Positions 1 through 12,030 are shown, counted from the stretch's first letter. The stretch is 64,000 bases of DNA from Adiantum capillus-veneris (GCA_014529385.2 CM043945.1:1478312-1542311); one strand, 5' to 3'. The notes: generated by a model from the letters alone, not told the origin. Made by a program: numbers and translations.

Positions 1-436
1 CAGTGTCATCATTAGCAAATGCTACCTGACACGCAACAGTGTAGATTTGAATAAGATAGGGATTGAGTGTGTTTTTCAAGAGCTTGAAAACCTCTCTTAG
101 CCACCATGCACTAGTCAAGTCCACTTTATCCCACGGTATGACATTTATGTTCGTGGTTCTCACTGCCACTACAATAAGATAGCGAGGCTTGGCATTAAGG
201 GAACCGCACACTTAGCTATGAATTTTTCACCAATAGAAGGAACCCTTTTCCTGCTTAGTTTGTAAATTTTTTTCAAGAAATTGTTTCAAAGCCCTTCTAT
301 ATGTAAAAATGTGAGAAAATATAGAATAAATAATCCCTAATATTGTACCCATGTGATACACAATTATTTTCTTGTAGTGACCCCTTGAGTTATAAAGAGG
401 TAACAAAATTTCTTAAAGATGGTACTATCTTTCTTG

Positions 437-799
437 TTAAAGAGTCAAAGTGATCCATTCCATGGTGGCCCTCAGGAGACTCCAATATGAAACATGTTTT
501 ATTAGTGATATCAATTGCTTTAAGACTCCATTGTGAGATGTGGCAAGACCACTGGACATTGTCAAAAGCCTCCAAGACGAAAATACAAAAATGACATAGG
601 GTTGCAGAAGAACATACTTTTCATGGTAGGGATAGAGAAGGAGCTCACAAGTCTCAAAGTCAATATTGGCTAGCCAATTTCTTATGTCAGAATCAATTCT
701 CAAATAGTCAAAGATGGTTGGGTCAACCATGTCCACTTTATGTTGAACATTTACCTTATAGTCATGCATCAATAATCTACGAATAAATTCAAAGAACAC
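437..799 (-). pseudogene. unrecognised minus-strand ORF in old element A
   Basis: An open stretch of 120 codons on the minus strand. I do not recognise the product. Its first codon is GTG, not ATG, so it is a remnant of a longer frame rather than a gene with a believable start. It is rich in aromatic residues and Leu, with no catalytic or zinc motif. Its strand matches the other decayed frames between 1 and 5185 and between 19952 and 21974, so I infer it belongs to the same old minus-strand element. It may also be a chance frame. Confidence 0.25.
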
Positions 800-1404
800 T
801 TATTAACTATGAACAATATACCAAAAGCACATATAGAATGTTGATGGTTAGACAAACCTCAAGGATGCTAGGACAATATGGTCATTGATCTCTTTTTACC
901 AGCCTTTGAGAATATCCATAGATTCAACATCCATGGCCCAATATAATATTTTCTTCAAAGAAGGTCATCCTCTAAGAAGGTAGACACATTGAATCCATTG
1001 GGATTGACACTTCTTAGGAGTGAAGGGAGTCGAGTTTCAATCTCTTTGAGTTCCTTTGTTTCTAGCTCCTCCTTGTCAACTTTGGGCTCCTCCCCTTCTT
1101 CCATAACAATCCTCCTCCTCTATGATGTCCTCAACCACCACTTTAAGCTCTTTTTCCTTTCTGGATAGGGGTAGGTTGAGTATGTTGAAGGTTTTCTCAT
1201 CTTGAAGAGGTACTTGTTCAAGAATTTTGTTGATCTGTATCTTAATCTCCTTAGGATAATCATATCTTTGTACATAAGTGCGACCATGTGAGAGTGGGTT
1301 GCACATATGTATGCATCTTGGAAGAGTTCAATCAAAAAGTCTTCAGCAACCTCTTGCATACATGCCAAGGAACCTCTTGTCCATCTCATATCAATCTTAA
1401 ACCG

Positions 1405-1642
1405 CTATGTTGTTTTCCTATAGAGCCTTTGAAAAGGAAGCCTTGGAATTGCAGCTGTTAGATCCTTTTGTGCTCTCCTTATCTCCCTCAAGCATCTCAC
1501 CTTCCAAGAGAATCTTCTTTTCTTTACATGTGGGAGTTTTGTACCAACTCCCTTGTTTCTTGGAAGATGCAATTTCTTTATCCCCCTTTGAGCTGTCACC
1601 TTTATCTCCTTTAGAGCTTTCACCTTTGTCTCCTGGTTTCAA
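1405..1642 (-). pseudogene. Lys/Gly/Asp/Ser-rich repeat ORF
   Basis: The minus strand encodes a low-complexity stretch with a repeated octad of the type GDKGESSK / GDKGDSSK / GDKE, followed by a lysine-rich segment. Such charged repeats are common in disordered linkers of retroelement gag or ORF1 proteins, but no known domain is visible. It is on the same strand as the neighbouring decayed frames. The region 1076-1389 upstream on the plus map also translates as Glu/Lys-rich minus-strand peptides. Function unknown. Confidence 0.25.
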
Positions 1643-1830
1643 AATTTATGGTGCTCCTATGACATCTCCTGATTTGATATATTTCCTAAGGACCTTCCTT
1701 GCAGCTTGTTTATTCCTTTCCATATCTAAAACTTATACCTAAAGAAAAGAAAATATAGATCCATAGAGTTACTTTACTCTTGCTTTCAAAATCATTTCAC
1801 TATCTTAAACCTCCTCTTCATTTACTTGAA

Positions 1831-2110
1831 AAGGACACAATCACAAGAAGCTTCACCAAAAATCAAAGTTGTGTCCTCTTTAGACATAAATAGTGTAGTC
1901 GGACGCATGTACAACTACTCTATTTTTGCTTAAGGAGGACACCATCACAAAAAAAATCACAAAATATTTTGTGTCCTCCCTACACAAGGAGTCTTTCTTG
2001 TGAAAGAATAGGGTTCCTAGATGCATGTCTAACTATGATATTTTTACATAGAGAGGACGCAAACACAAAAAAAAATTCAAATGAGCTTTTGTGTCCTCCC
2101 TACACAAAAA
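1831..2110. repeat. three tandem hairpin-forming units of about 100-120 bp
   Basis: GGACACAA-like left arms at 1832, 1935 and 2053 are each followed about 40 bp later by the complement TTGTGTCC (1869, 1969, 2089). Each unit could fold into a stem of 8-10 bp, and the right-arm spacing is 100 and then 120 bp. The second and third units also share the extended text GTGTCCTCCCTACACAA. The A-rich loops differ in sequence. No gene overlaps the array. Confidence 0.6.
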
Positions 2111-3266
2111 TAGTGTATATATCTGGCTACACTATTTTTGTGCAGCAAGGTCATAGATCCAATGTCTTAAAGATTTGGCCTTATGGACAAATCTCAAACT
2201 TTTTTTTAAGATCAAAACCTTTCACAAGGTAGTACTTGAAATGGTCTTTTGAGCCATGCTCTCAAAACTTTGGCTAAGATTTAGCCATGTGATCTAATAT
2301 TAAGCTTGTTTTAAAAGTGGGAATTGAGAAATCCCCAAATTCATTAATATGGTGTTATTGTAGATAATGTGTTGCACAAAAAACAAATAATTTTCTTTAG
2401 AAACTTATGCAAGTATTAAAGAAAATTAGTAGAATCAAAATTCTTAATTATTACCATGTAGTGTGTGAAGTGCTCTCAGCTCCAAGCACTTGTCATACAT
2501 GTCTTGAATCTGTTGATCAACTCTTTCTTAAAGTTAGAGAGGTCACTCTTTCCCCAATGAATTTTATCACTATAAGAAAAGACTGCATCCATGGCTTTCC
2601 ACATTTTTGCCTTCTCATTTCCTACTCTGCCATCAAATACATGGTCCTTCATAGCATTGTGTAGAGCCTTCCATTGGTTTTAATAGATTTTAGATGAACC
2701 TCTACCCAAATTTCCATGGAATCCTAAAAATATTCTCATCTGCATTCCACCAATATAAGATTTCCTAGGAAAATTATTTCCACCAGATGACCTCTTGGGT
2801 CTTGACTCAATCACAACATTCTCCCCATGAAGTCCAATATCAGACAATACCCTTCAATACTTTTTATGGTAGGTTTTTTGGCTCATAATTGTTGTAGTTT
2901 CTATGGAAATCCTATGTAGAGGTGCACAATCTTATCAATGACTCTACAAAGTGCATGCAGTGTGCAGAGATGTACATTTGAAAGGGGAATATCTAAATAG
3001 CTTAAAAGTTTGGATCTTTAGAGTGTCTATTTGGGGCTTTGCTCCAATTAGTAGGATTCAACTCCTTTGTTGCACCCATGCAGTAGATAGATGGACTTTT
3101 GGCATTGGTACCCCTTGGCATATTGTACATACACTTTAGTGTCTTTAGCCCCCCCCCCCCATGTGCCTTTCCACCTTATACCTGGTAAAGCCCTCAACAT
3201 CTAGCTCCTCCCCAGCCTATTGAGCTTTGATAATTGTAGGGATACTAGTGTGGTGGAATACCCAAT
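2111..3266. other. no gene recognised
   Basis: AT-rich sequence with scattered short frames on both strands and a C homopolymer near 3150. I see no domain, terminal repeat or tandem structure. It is probably decayed element A sequence. Confidence 0.4.
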
Positions 3267-3605
3267 TCAACACATTGAAATCTTCACTATCAACCTCAAA
3301 AGCACCCAACCACCAAATGTTCTTCTATAAATTTTTAGGGCCTTTTTCCCCTTTGTGGTATGAAGTACTCTATTCATGAGGGTTATTGATCCTCTCTCAA
3401 GCTTTCTACCCTTCACAAGTTCACTCTCATCTAATTTGATGAAAAAAATGGCTTGTCCATTCACCTCAGTATAATGAAGATCATAGAATTTTATCATTAC
3501 CCTATGCAAAGTTCTCAAGTCAAAGAACATATTGTTGAAAGAGCTAAACTTTAGGCCTTTCTTCTTTACCAAGATATATGTCATTGACGTGGAAAGGCTC
3601 TCCAA
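3267..3605 (-). pseudogene. unrecognised minus-strand ORF (112 codons)
   Basis: The frame encodes a basic, mixed-composition peptide beginning MESLSTSMTYILVKKKG and containing a DLRTLHRVMIKFYDLHY stretch. The composition looks protein-like rather than random, but I recognise no family. It sits in line with the other minus-strand remnants of element A. No start context, intron signal or partner supports it as an independent gene. A fragment of a retroelement ORF is the likeliest explanation. Confidence 0.3.
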
Positions 3606-4486
3606 GAATCTCCATGACCTTGGAATTAATTTTGAGCCTAACCTATTGAGAAATCGATTGCTTTGGAAGCAAGGACCCCTTCACCTTTAATTGCTTCAGG
3701 TTTCTATTAATGAGCTTGAATAGCTTTTGGTAGCCTACCCTATTGACTTTGTCCCAAATGCCTTTAACTTCATCTTTATCCAAAGTAGAACTTTGCAAAA
3801 ATCCATTGATGCATTTCTACCTAGCAACCCTAAATCTTCTTTCATTCAATAGGTTTCTAGCAACAATAGGTGGAATCACTTCACAAAATGATTTTTATGC
3901 ACCTCTGATGTTTCCTTGTGAACAATCTAGTTGAACTAAGGACCCAAGGTAAACACAAAGAAAGACTATAGCACCCAAAGATACCAACTTGAAAAATAGA
4001 TATCAACTTGATTAAAAAAATCAAATTTTACCTCACTGCTTTAATTCTTATACTATAGCCTCCACCTCATCGCTTGAGACTCTCTATATTCTTCAACTTT
4101 TTTTTATCTTTGTCTAAGGACAAGCTCTATTCTCTTTCTTTTGACTATGTTAAGCAGTGATTGGAGGTTTTTTACATTCTCCTTGCTTTTTTGAAGCTGA
4201 TGATTAAGAGAATCCTTCAGCTGTAGTAGAAAATGTTTTCTAGCTTAAGAATGTCCCTCTCTATTGTAAGGTTTTATGTATAGTCTAATAGACTTTTCAT
4301 AGCATCTCCTACAAATGATATAATCAATGAAGGACATTTTAAAAATGGTGGGGTGCATTTGGTGATGAGGTATATGGGATACAATCTAGCATCTATCCAT
4401 AGTTCAATGCGCTTCTTTTGTTTTAATTTCAATGCTTCTAAGGAGGAGTTTCAAAAATCATATTTCTTTTTTGGAGAGAGGAATAT
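3606..4486. other. no gene recognised
   Basis: AT-rich spacer between two minus-strand coding remnants. The short frames on both strands show no motif. Probably decayed element A sequence. Confidence 0.35.
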
Positions 4487-5185
4487 TCATCTTCCAACTC
4501 GACACGGAGATGATTCTACACTTTGCCAAGTGTAGAAACTATCCCAAGATTGCCTTCTAATGATAAGATAGAAAGTAGGGTCAATCTTGAGATGCTGTGG
4601 TGAATTTTTGTAGAATGTCTCATCCTGTGGCTGCTTTTCAAACCACTTGTTTTGCCAAAGGGGTTGATTCTCTAGAATCACCAATACTAGATCCATAGTC
4701 ATTGGTACATCTCAATAGTCCCCCTTGTGATTTGGCTCGAGTGTGGGTAATAGCTTAGTTTTCTACTGGAGAGCTTCTTGCTTCATCAAGCGAAGATAAA
4801 TCATTTCATGGTTGTAGGTCTTTACTACCTCATCTGCATGATAATCAAGAGGGCCATGGACTCCAAAATCTTGAGTTCATACTTCATGTATTCCATGTGT
4901 GAAGGGTCTTGCACCTCTAAAATCCATCTCTTTATCTCATCTTTGGCATCTATTGCTTCGTTGGTGGCTTCAAAATCATGTAAATCGCCCTTAGTAGAGG
5001 TGCTTGGCAACTCTACTGGGGGTAGTTATACTTTTGTGTTCTCTATTTTCTATGCAAGTGGTGGGAAAGCATGTACAATTGTGTGTACTTGGATTGCACT
5101 GATGCCCATGTCTTTCATTTGTAGTTCCAAGACATGTTCAGCTTTTTAGGTAGCTAACTCTACCTATGCCTTGGAAAACTACTCT
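4487..5185 (-). pseudogene. element A ORF, downstream half (split by LTR insertion)
   Basis: Minus-strand peptides here (for example EIKRWILEVQDPSHMEYMKYELK near 4850-4960, written with gaps where stops occur) are acidic, helical and coiled-coil-like. If the 5186-19951 insertion is removed and one copy of the ACTCT duplication kept, this frame continues directly from the coiled-coil frame ending at 19952, with only stop codons interrupting. The two pieces were therefore one coding region before the insertion. Product unknown; a gag-like or accessory ORF of an old retroelement is my inference. Confidence 0.35.
5181..5185. other. target-site duplication ACTCT, left copy
   Basis: ACTCT immediately precedes the LTR start TGTTAACTA. 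The identical ACTCT occurs at 19947-19951 directly after the other LTR end. A perfect 5 bp duplication is the expected product of LTR-element integration and fixes both ends of the outer element. Confidence 0.9.
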
Positions 5186-6107
5186 TGTTAACTAAGTCAA
5201 CGTCAGTTAACAAGAGCTACGAAACACCGAAGACGTACGGATGCACATCAAGGATGAATATAAAGAAGCAGTGAAGATTTCAGTTACACATTGTCCACAT
5301 TTTTCCAAAATGGTCATGTATTATGAATTCCTGATTTATTCAAGCCATTGTAATATTTTAATGTGTTACGGGCTCAATGGGAGTTCCAAGCTATAAAGAA
5401 CACGTCAGTTAGTGTGCCTAGGTAGCAGATTCAGTAAGTGGAGGAGCCCTAAAGGCCTTGGGCGCCCAGACATTGCATATTTTTCCCCTAGGTACATAAA
5501 GCAGTGTGTAAAAGAAAATAGGGTTCTCAAGCTCATTTGTTGAAAGCACTCTTTGGTGAGAGTTCTTGAGGTGTGTGGCTATGGAGTCCTTGAGTTTCTC
5601 CTTGCTCATGTGACTTGATTAATACTAATCAATGCTTAGTTCTCTTTCACTAAGCCTCTCTCATGCTTCTTGTGATTGCTAATGATGCTTTGATTAGCTA
5701 GAGCATAACTAGTTAGTGGTTAATTCCTCTCTAATCTTGTGTGATTGCCCTCTCTTGCTTGTGTGTGCATGTAAATTTGATTGAAGTGTGGTGCTCGATA
5801 GATCTATGTGTGTGTGCTTGCGATTAATGTGTTGCATGATAGGATTAGTGTTGTGTGCGTCTTGCAATCATTAGTGTGTGTGATTGGGTTGATTGGAGGT
5901 GAAGGTAAGTAGATATGGAGATTGCCCATCATTGTGGCTTAGCTCCTCCATAGGCAGAGAAGCTCAGCTCATAGAGTCACCATTCGTATTGCCATGATTA
6001 GCTCACTAATCGTGTGAGTGTTTCCATGCCCTAGCTGAGTAGCTCATTCCTCCGAATTGGTGATTTTGTTGGTCATTGGAGCTATTGCTACGGTGGAACC
6101 CCCAATA
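5186..6107 (+). repeat. 5' LTR of the LARD (922 bp)
   Basis: It begins TGTTAACTAAG and ends GGAACCCCCAATA, followed at once by the primer-binding site. It matches the interrupted 3' LTR along its whole length with scattered substitutions. The TATA-like site of the 3' copy (TATATAAG) reads TACATAAA here. Confidence 0.9.
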
Positions 6108-6125
6108 TTTGGCGTCGTTGCCAGA
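6108..6125 (+). other. primer-binding site (Asp-tRNA type)
   Basis: TTTGGCGTCGTTGCCAGA directly abuts the 5' LTR. Plant gypsy elements often use a TGGCGCCGTTGCC site of this kind. It differs from the element B site (47511-47531) by a few bases. Confidence 0.75.
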
Positions 6126-6927
6126 TGGCCTACACTAGTGTAATTGTGGCATAATCGGATGTGTTTCCTCACTAATTTCACTTGTGTGTTTATGTTTTTG
6201 TGGATTTTGGATGTGTGTGCATGAAGCAATGTGTTCATTCTTCCCTAGTTTGTCACCATATCTTGCCTATTGTGTATTTACACACTCTAATTTCACACTA
6301 ACTTCCTGCTAATTTCACTAATCGTTGCTAACTTATACACTAATTTTCTTCTACCGATTGGAGCTTTCAACCGTTCAAGCGATCTTCATTGGAAAGGTAA
6401 TCAAGGTGGTATCCTCAACCTCCCTAGAATCTAAAGATCTGTAGAATTGTGTAGAGACTCCACCATGATGCAATGTAATGTTGATGCTATTCTATTGCAA
6501 TGCAATGTTGATGCTATGATGTTTTAAATTATTGGATTGTTCGTTTTCATGCCGTCGTAATGCCGAAATTTTCCAGATTTGGTGGCATATGAATTTGACA
6601 AGTTCAATTGTTAATTGGTGAATGTGCGTTGCTAATTGTATGCCTAATTGAATTAATTGCTTGCTTGAATGGTCAATTTCAAGTGTGTGTGCACTAAAAT
6701 CAAGTGTGTGTGCATTCTAATTGAGTGTGTTTAGGTGTGTATACACTATTTTGCCCTTGATTATGCACCTAAAAATTCAATGTGTGCTTAATGATTTTTC
6801 AATTGTGATGATTGATTTGTGTTGTGCTCATGCCCAACTAGAGATTTGTGACATCACAGTGCAATTTCGACAAGATTAACCGTTTTGTGTGCGCACCTAA
6901 GGATTGGTAAAAACTGCCACTTATTAT

Positions 6928-6949
6928 TGTGTGTGTGTGTGTGTGTGTG
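6928..6949. repeat. (TG)n microsatellite
   Basis: A run of TG dinucleotides inside the LARD interior. Confidence 0.9.
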
Positions 6950-7734
6950 CCTAAAAAGTGCTTAATGTGCATGATTAATTCCATTTTTGATTGCATATTT
7001 GATGTGTGTAATAGTTAATTGCTGTGTTTTTTAGCTCAAAACAGGGATTTACACACTCCAAATGCGTCAATTTTTACCTAATTTTGCCGATTTAATTGCT
7101 TAGTTTGGATTTTTTTGATCAAATTGTTTGGCAATTGAATTAATGTAATTTTCATGATATTTTTTGGTTGCACTAATCCCCTATGTGTGGAGAATTTTCA
7201 AAAAAAATATTTTTGGACAATTTTTGCATTAATTTTTGGTTAATTCCATAAAAATTTGATATCTTGTGATCTTTATGAATTGTTTTGAATGTGTGTTTAT
7301 GGCTTGATTTCAAGAGCATTCGGCTTTTCGTTGTCAAATTTTGAGCGTTTTGCTATTTTCGAGGGTCGAGTTGATGATTTAGTCGAATTTGACGTTTTCC
7401 ATAAAAACTGCTACTTTTGGTGTGTTTTTGCGTGTCAAAAGTGTTTGATTGTGATTGTCAATGATTTTTATAGATTTTTAGAAATTTTTTGTGATTTTTT
7501 GGATTTTTAGGTAATTTTTTAGTGTTTTCGGGTAATTTTCGATCTATTTTTGGCATTTTTGGACGATTGAAAATAAAATAATAAGGAAAAACGATTCTGG
7601 AGCTTTGACGCTTGTCTTTTTCCACTTTGCCTTGTGGCACATAAACTCTCCTCAACGGATAGATCTTTATGGTCTGTTGGGATAGTTTCCTTCGACATTA
7701 AAATTTCTTCTCTCTCCGTGTGAACCCACCCCAT

Positions 7735-8000
7735 CACACACTCTCTCTTCTCTCACTCTCTCTCTAACTCCTGCCACCAGCGATTATTTGTACTCTCTCT
7801 CTCTAACCCCCTCACTCTCTCTCTAACTCCTCCCACCAACGATTATTTGTACTCTCTCTCTAACCCCCTCACTCTCTCTCTAAACCCCCCTCTCTCTCAC
7901 TCTCTCTCCTACGTGGACACACCCTTCTCTCTCTCCCTTCTTGTTGTACACACACACACACACACACCAACTCGCCTCTGTCCGACTGTCATGCACGCCC
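7735..8000. repeat. CT/C-rich simple repeat with (CA)n
   Basis: Interrupted CTCTCTCT blocks alternate with CTAACCCCC. A near-duplicate unit containing CGATTATTTGTACTCTCTC occurs at about 7781 and 7840. A CA run lies at 7948-7967. The pyrimidine bias continues to about 8400. Confidence 0.75.
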
Positions 8001-9536
8001 GAGCCTTTCTCTCTTTGTCTTACTCTCTCCCTGCCCGCCACATGCGTCTACTACCCATTGTCAACCCCACACCTCCTCTACCCTTCGGCGCAACCCAACA
8101 CACACAGACGCGCGCACGCAAGTGTCCCGCCTGTCACGCTGCCAGCCCAGACCCCGCGCGCCATCAACTCACACTCTCTTTCGCTTTCCACTGCCGCAAT
8201 CAGCACGCACACCCTTTGTGCACCCCGCAGGCTCTACTCATGTCCGCATTTAGCGTTGCTAAATCAGCCATGTCAGCACGGTGTCGCCTTTGTCACTCTC
8301 CCTCTCTCGTACAGCGTGAGCGCGCCAGGCCCACTGTCACACAGTCTCCTTCTGCTTTGCTTGTGCGGCGTGCCATGGTCAAGCGCTACTGTCAGTGTCG
8401 CCTGCCAGGTATAAGCAGATAAGGTGCAATAATTTTTTTTTAAAATTGCTTTATTTTGTTTAATCACAAAAAAATAAAAACCATTTAATTTTTTTCACAA
8501 AAATCATTAAAGACCATAAAAACAAGTAAAAATCAAAAAATCCAATAAAAATTTTAAAAAGGGATTAGAAAATCACCTAAAAATATTAAAAAGAAAAAAC
8601 TCAAAAAAAAATCAAAAACAATCTAGAAAATTACCAAAAAAATAGAAAAAAACATAAACATTTTACAAGAAAATAAAAAGCTCATAGAAAATCATTAAAA
8701 ATTCACAGATAAATCCCTAAAATTTGTAGAAAAATCATAAAACCATAAAAATTTCATAAAAATTCAAAAATTGATCATAAAAAATCCCAAACAATCACAA
8801 AATTCATAAAACTTTCAAAAAACTCCATAAAATCTACCAAATTCACAAAAAATTCAAAAATTCACAAGAAAATTTAGAGAAAATTTTAAAAAAATTAAAA
8901 CTTTCTGAATAAAAATCATAAAAATACTTTTTTTTTTAAATTCAAATTTTCACAAAAAATTAATAAAAATAAAAAGAAAGTCGTTGAAAGAGCCAGTAAG
9001 AGGCAGAAAAGCAAAAAGCAAAGCTGGAAGAGTCGCACACCGAGTAAACAACACAAAAGCAAGCGAGTCGAAAAAAGCAAAGCCGAGAAAATTACACCGT
9101 GAAAAGAGAATTAGATTAGCCGAAAAAAACGAGCAAAAAGACCAACTTGAAGCAGTAGACCGTTAATCAAATTTCAAAAATTTTGCATGCTAGAAATTGG
9201 CTAGTACAATAAGTGCATTGAAAATTGAGTTTCCACGAACAGGGGCACAAATAAGGGTGATTATAGATTAAGCTGTTCAAGGCCCAGATTTTCATTGTTT
9301 CAAAAGGTTGCAATCAATTCTGAAACTTTAAGGCTAGAGTTAATCAACTCTTGTGAGTATGAAGAGCAATCAACTGCAAAAGTGCTTTGACACAAGCAGT
9401 TTTATTATGGGTGCCAAAACCGCGGGTTAGGACATATGAAGTAATGTCAATTCCCTCCCAAGAAAGAAGACCCACAAGGTATCAACCTTGACAATATCCT
9501 AGGATACCTAAGAAGCAGGTATACAACAGAACAACA

Positions 9537-9986
9537 TTGAAAGATGATAAAGTCTACCACAACTCTCAAGAGGATACAGAACAAAGACGGATCTCAAAGA
9601 ATGTTCCTCTTAGACAAGGATTCTACATAGTCTATACAAAGATTTGGCTACCAGTCAACCACAAGCCAATTCCAACCACACCAGACTTGTATGAAGATCT
9701 CAAGAACTCAACAAGACTTAGGGCGAATCAAATTCAACAATGGAGATACAAAGGTCATCAAGAGATTTGGATTCCTAAGTCTTCCAATGCTCCTTTTCAA
9801 AATCCAAATGCCAACAACCAACAGAGGCCTACAACAACGTCAAAGACTCCTATGAACAGGCCTATAGAGTCTTCAGAGTCAAAGAAGGACAACCCAACCA
9901 ACAAAGCTTTTGATTCAAAGATGATAAAACAGGTATGGAAATTAAAACCTCATCATTCTACCTCCCTTATACATACTTTTCAATAA
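9537..9986 (+). CDS. unrecognised LARD ORF with IWIPK motif
   Basis: 149 codons from an ATG, with no internal stop. The peptide is rich in Asn, Gln, Pro and Lys and has no catalytic motif. It contains EIWIPKSS. An (I/V)W(V/I)PK motif also occurs in the 3' tails of elements B (near 40620-40710) and C (near 63200-63260). In all three cases it lies between the coding region and the 3' LTR or its expected position. The ORF may be a remnant of the tail of an ancestral pol region rather than an expressed protein. The reading frame is the longest credible one in the LARD. Confidence 0.35.
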   Translation: MKDDKVYHNSQEDTEQRRISKNVPLRQGFYIVYTKIWLPVNHKPIPTTPDLYEDLKNSTRLRANQIQQWRYKGHQEIWIPKSSNAPFQNPNANNQQRPTTTSKTPMNRPIESSESKKDNPTNKAFDSKMIKQVWKLKPHHSTSLIHTFQ

Positions 9987-10205
9987 TAAACAGTAGCCTC
10001 ATCATTATGCTATTACAACGGAAAAATGCAACATCATCTCTCACAACAAACATATTCAGAACAATGAAGATGCTGCAACAAATTGAACCTCATCAACAAA
10101 TTCAACGACAAATGAAGAACATCAGCCCTTCAACACCCAATCAAAAAGCTTCCACAGCCTACACGGACACTTTTCAACAATGCCCGAGGACGGGCACTAA
10201 AATCG

Positions 10206-10216
10206 TAAGGGGGGAA
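10206..10216 (+). other. polypurine tract of the LARD
   Basis: GTAAGGGGGGAA lies directly before the TGTTAACTA start of the 3' LTR, where second-strand priming is expected. Confidence 0.75.
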
Positions 10217-10444
10217 TGTTAACTAAATCAATGCTAGTTAACAGGAGCTGCTAAAGACCGAAGACATACGAATGCACATCGAGGATGAATACAAAGAAGC
10301 AGCGAAGATTTCAATTACACATTTTTTCCATATTCCCAAAAAGGTCATGTATTATAAATTCCTGATTTATTTCAAGCCGTTGTAATATTTTAATGTGTTA
10401 CGGGTTTGATGGGAGTTACAAGCTGTAAAGAACACGTCATTTAC
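10217..10444 (+). repeat. LARD 3' LTR, first part
   Basis: It matches 5186-5414 of the 5' LTR and stops inside ...AACACGTCATTTAC, where the chromovirus begins. The last five bases (TTTAC, 10440-10444) are the left copy of the chromovirus target duplication. The sequence resumes at 19250-19255. Confidence 0.9.
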
Positions 10445-12012
10445 TGTCATAATAATAAATATCAAATTCTCCTAAATGATTTTCTCATGTTAAATTGATC
10501 AATTAATATGGGGAAGTGCCAGTGGAAAAAAAACTAGAATATTGGTTAAGTTAGCATACTGGCCACAATAGGGATCCAAAGGAGGGAAAATAGGGATCCA
10601 AAGGGTGGCCAACTTCAAAAGAACAATGTGCAACAATGGGCTTAAAAGACCCTAAGATTCACCCATTAAGACTTCCAAAATGCTGAGGTTTCAAAATTCA
10701 AAGGTTGTGTCCAAAGGTCATACATAGGGAAATTGGATGCTTTGTGTGTGTCCCAAAAGTCTTCATGCATCCCTACATAGCAGGGGGCGAGCCTTGCAAG
10801 TAGGAGGTGAGAGAGAAACTCTCTCTCTCACACACACACACACAAGATCCCTTTACACAAAGAGAATGAGGGACACATGTCAACTCCCTAGCCCAGATGC
10901 CCACAAGGTGTACTCAAATCCTATTGGATGGCCTTGAAGGTGGACCAATGAGAATTAGGCTAGAGTAAATCTAGTTTAATTAATTTAAAAACAATTAATA
11001 AACAAACCAATGGGAATTAAGCTCTCTAGAAGACTATTGGACAGTCTCCCAAGGGGTCCAATGAGCATTCAGCATCCCAATGGCTTTCCTGATTCCTATT
11101 GGCCAGGAGGAAAAGAGGTCCAATGAGAGTTTAGTTGCATTTATTAATTACCTAAAGCTCTCACAAAAGGGGAAAGGGGGACACATGTCAGAAGGCTATC
11201 ACTTATGTTGCTTAATTGCCATTGGCTAAGCCTGGGGAGGTCCAATGAGATGCTAGCAATAGCAATTAGCAAGGGGGGTCGATCAAAAGAGAGAGGGGGC
11301 TGATTTTTCAAAGGCATTATCACCTACACACTCACACGATCTCATGTGTGGAGTGAGAAGACTCTCTCTCTCTCTTCTCAAGCTTTAATGGAAAGCTTAT
11401 CACCTTCTCCAAGCTTGTGAGAAGGGAGGCCTACACCAACAACTCTTGGGTTTGTGATGCAAATCCAACCAAGTTTCAAGCTTCAATGCATGCTCATCTC
11501 CTCTACCATGATAATTACTAAGATAAGCTATGCTAATATGAGTGATTATGTGAGGAGATGTACATCTTTCTCGTAAAAATACTCCTTCTTCCTCTCAATC
11601 TACTCTCATACCCCACTAGCCCTGACCATCTTCGAAGGTGTGTGAGGTCTTGGGTCTGAGACCGTGAGGGAATTGATGTTGTGTTTAATAAGTGTTTTGC
11701 TTAGTGCATGAAGATTCCATCTTCATTGCACTAGCTAGTATTGAAGGAACACAAAAAATTGGATTGTAAAATGTCTCTCTTGATGGGAGAAACCAGAATA
11801 CAAAGCCTTTTGGAAGGGGGACTGGCTCCATGTAAATCCAGTCCTCAATTTTTGTCAATAGCTTAATTTCTCTCTCTTTTGAAGTATTGTTCATGCTATC
11901 TCTCCACCCAAGCACTCTTCTTATTCTCATTAGGACTCTATTCTAAAGAAATGCTCACTATGTTCATTCTATTTTCCGCTACCCACAAGTTACTAGGCCA
12001 TTAAATGTTACA
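10445..12012 (+). repeat. chromovirus 5' LTR (1568 bp)
   Basis: Direct repeat of 17677-19249. It contains a CT/CA-rich stretch near 10810-10850 and several copies of a short unit around CAATGAGA / CCTATTGG between about 10910 and 11260. It ends ATGTTACA next to the primer site. Confidence 0.92.
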
Positions 12013-12030
12013 TTGGTATCAAAGCACAAG
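12013..12030 (+). other. primer-binding site (initiator-Met type)
   Basis: TTGGTATCAAAGCAC follows the LTR end. It is one base away from the common plant TGGTATCAGAGC site. Confidence 0.8.

Larger units (their letters stand above)
6126..9180 (+). other. non-coding LARD interior with strand-composition switches
   Basis: No retroelement domain is visible in any frame. The plus strand is T-rich from about 7020 to 7570, pyrimidine-rich (CT and C runs, CTCTCTCTAACCCC repeats) from about 7735 to 8400, then strongly A-rich from about 8430 to 8980. A TG repeat lies at 6928-6949 and a CA repeat at 7948-7967. A short basic frame at 8984-9166 (Lys/Arg-rich, 60 codons) follows the A-rich block. Frames of 150-190 codons in the CT block are low-complexity artefacts. 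Confidence 0.6.

Noticed and set aside
5418-5609. Minus-strand 63-codon frame, repeated at 19260-19451
   Set aside because: It is the same LTR sequence in both places, and the frame is incidental to the repeat.
7847-8422. Long plus-strand frames (157-191 codons) in the CT-rich block
   Set aside because: They consist of Leu/Ser/Pro/Thr low-complexity sequence from simple repeats, with no domain, and lie in a non-autonomous element interior.
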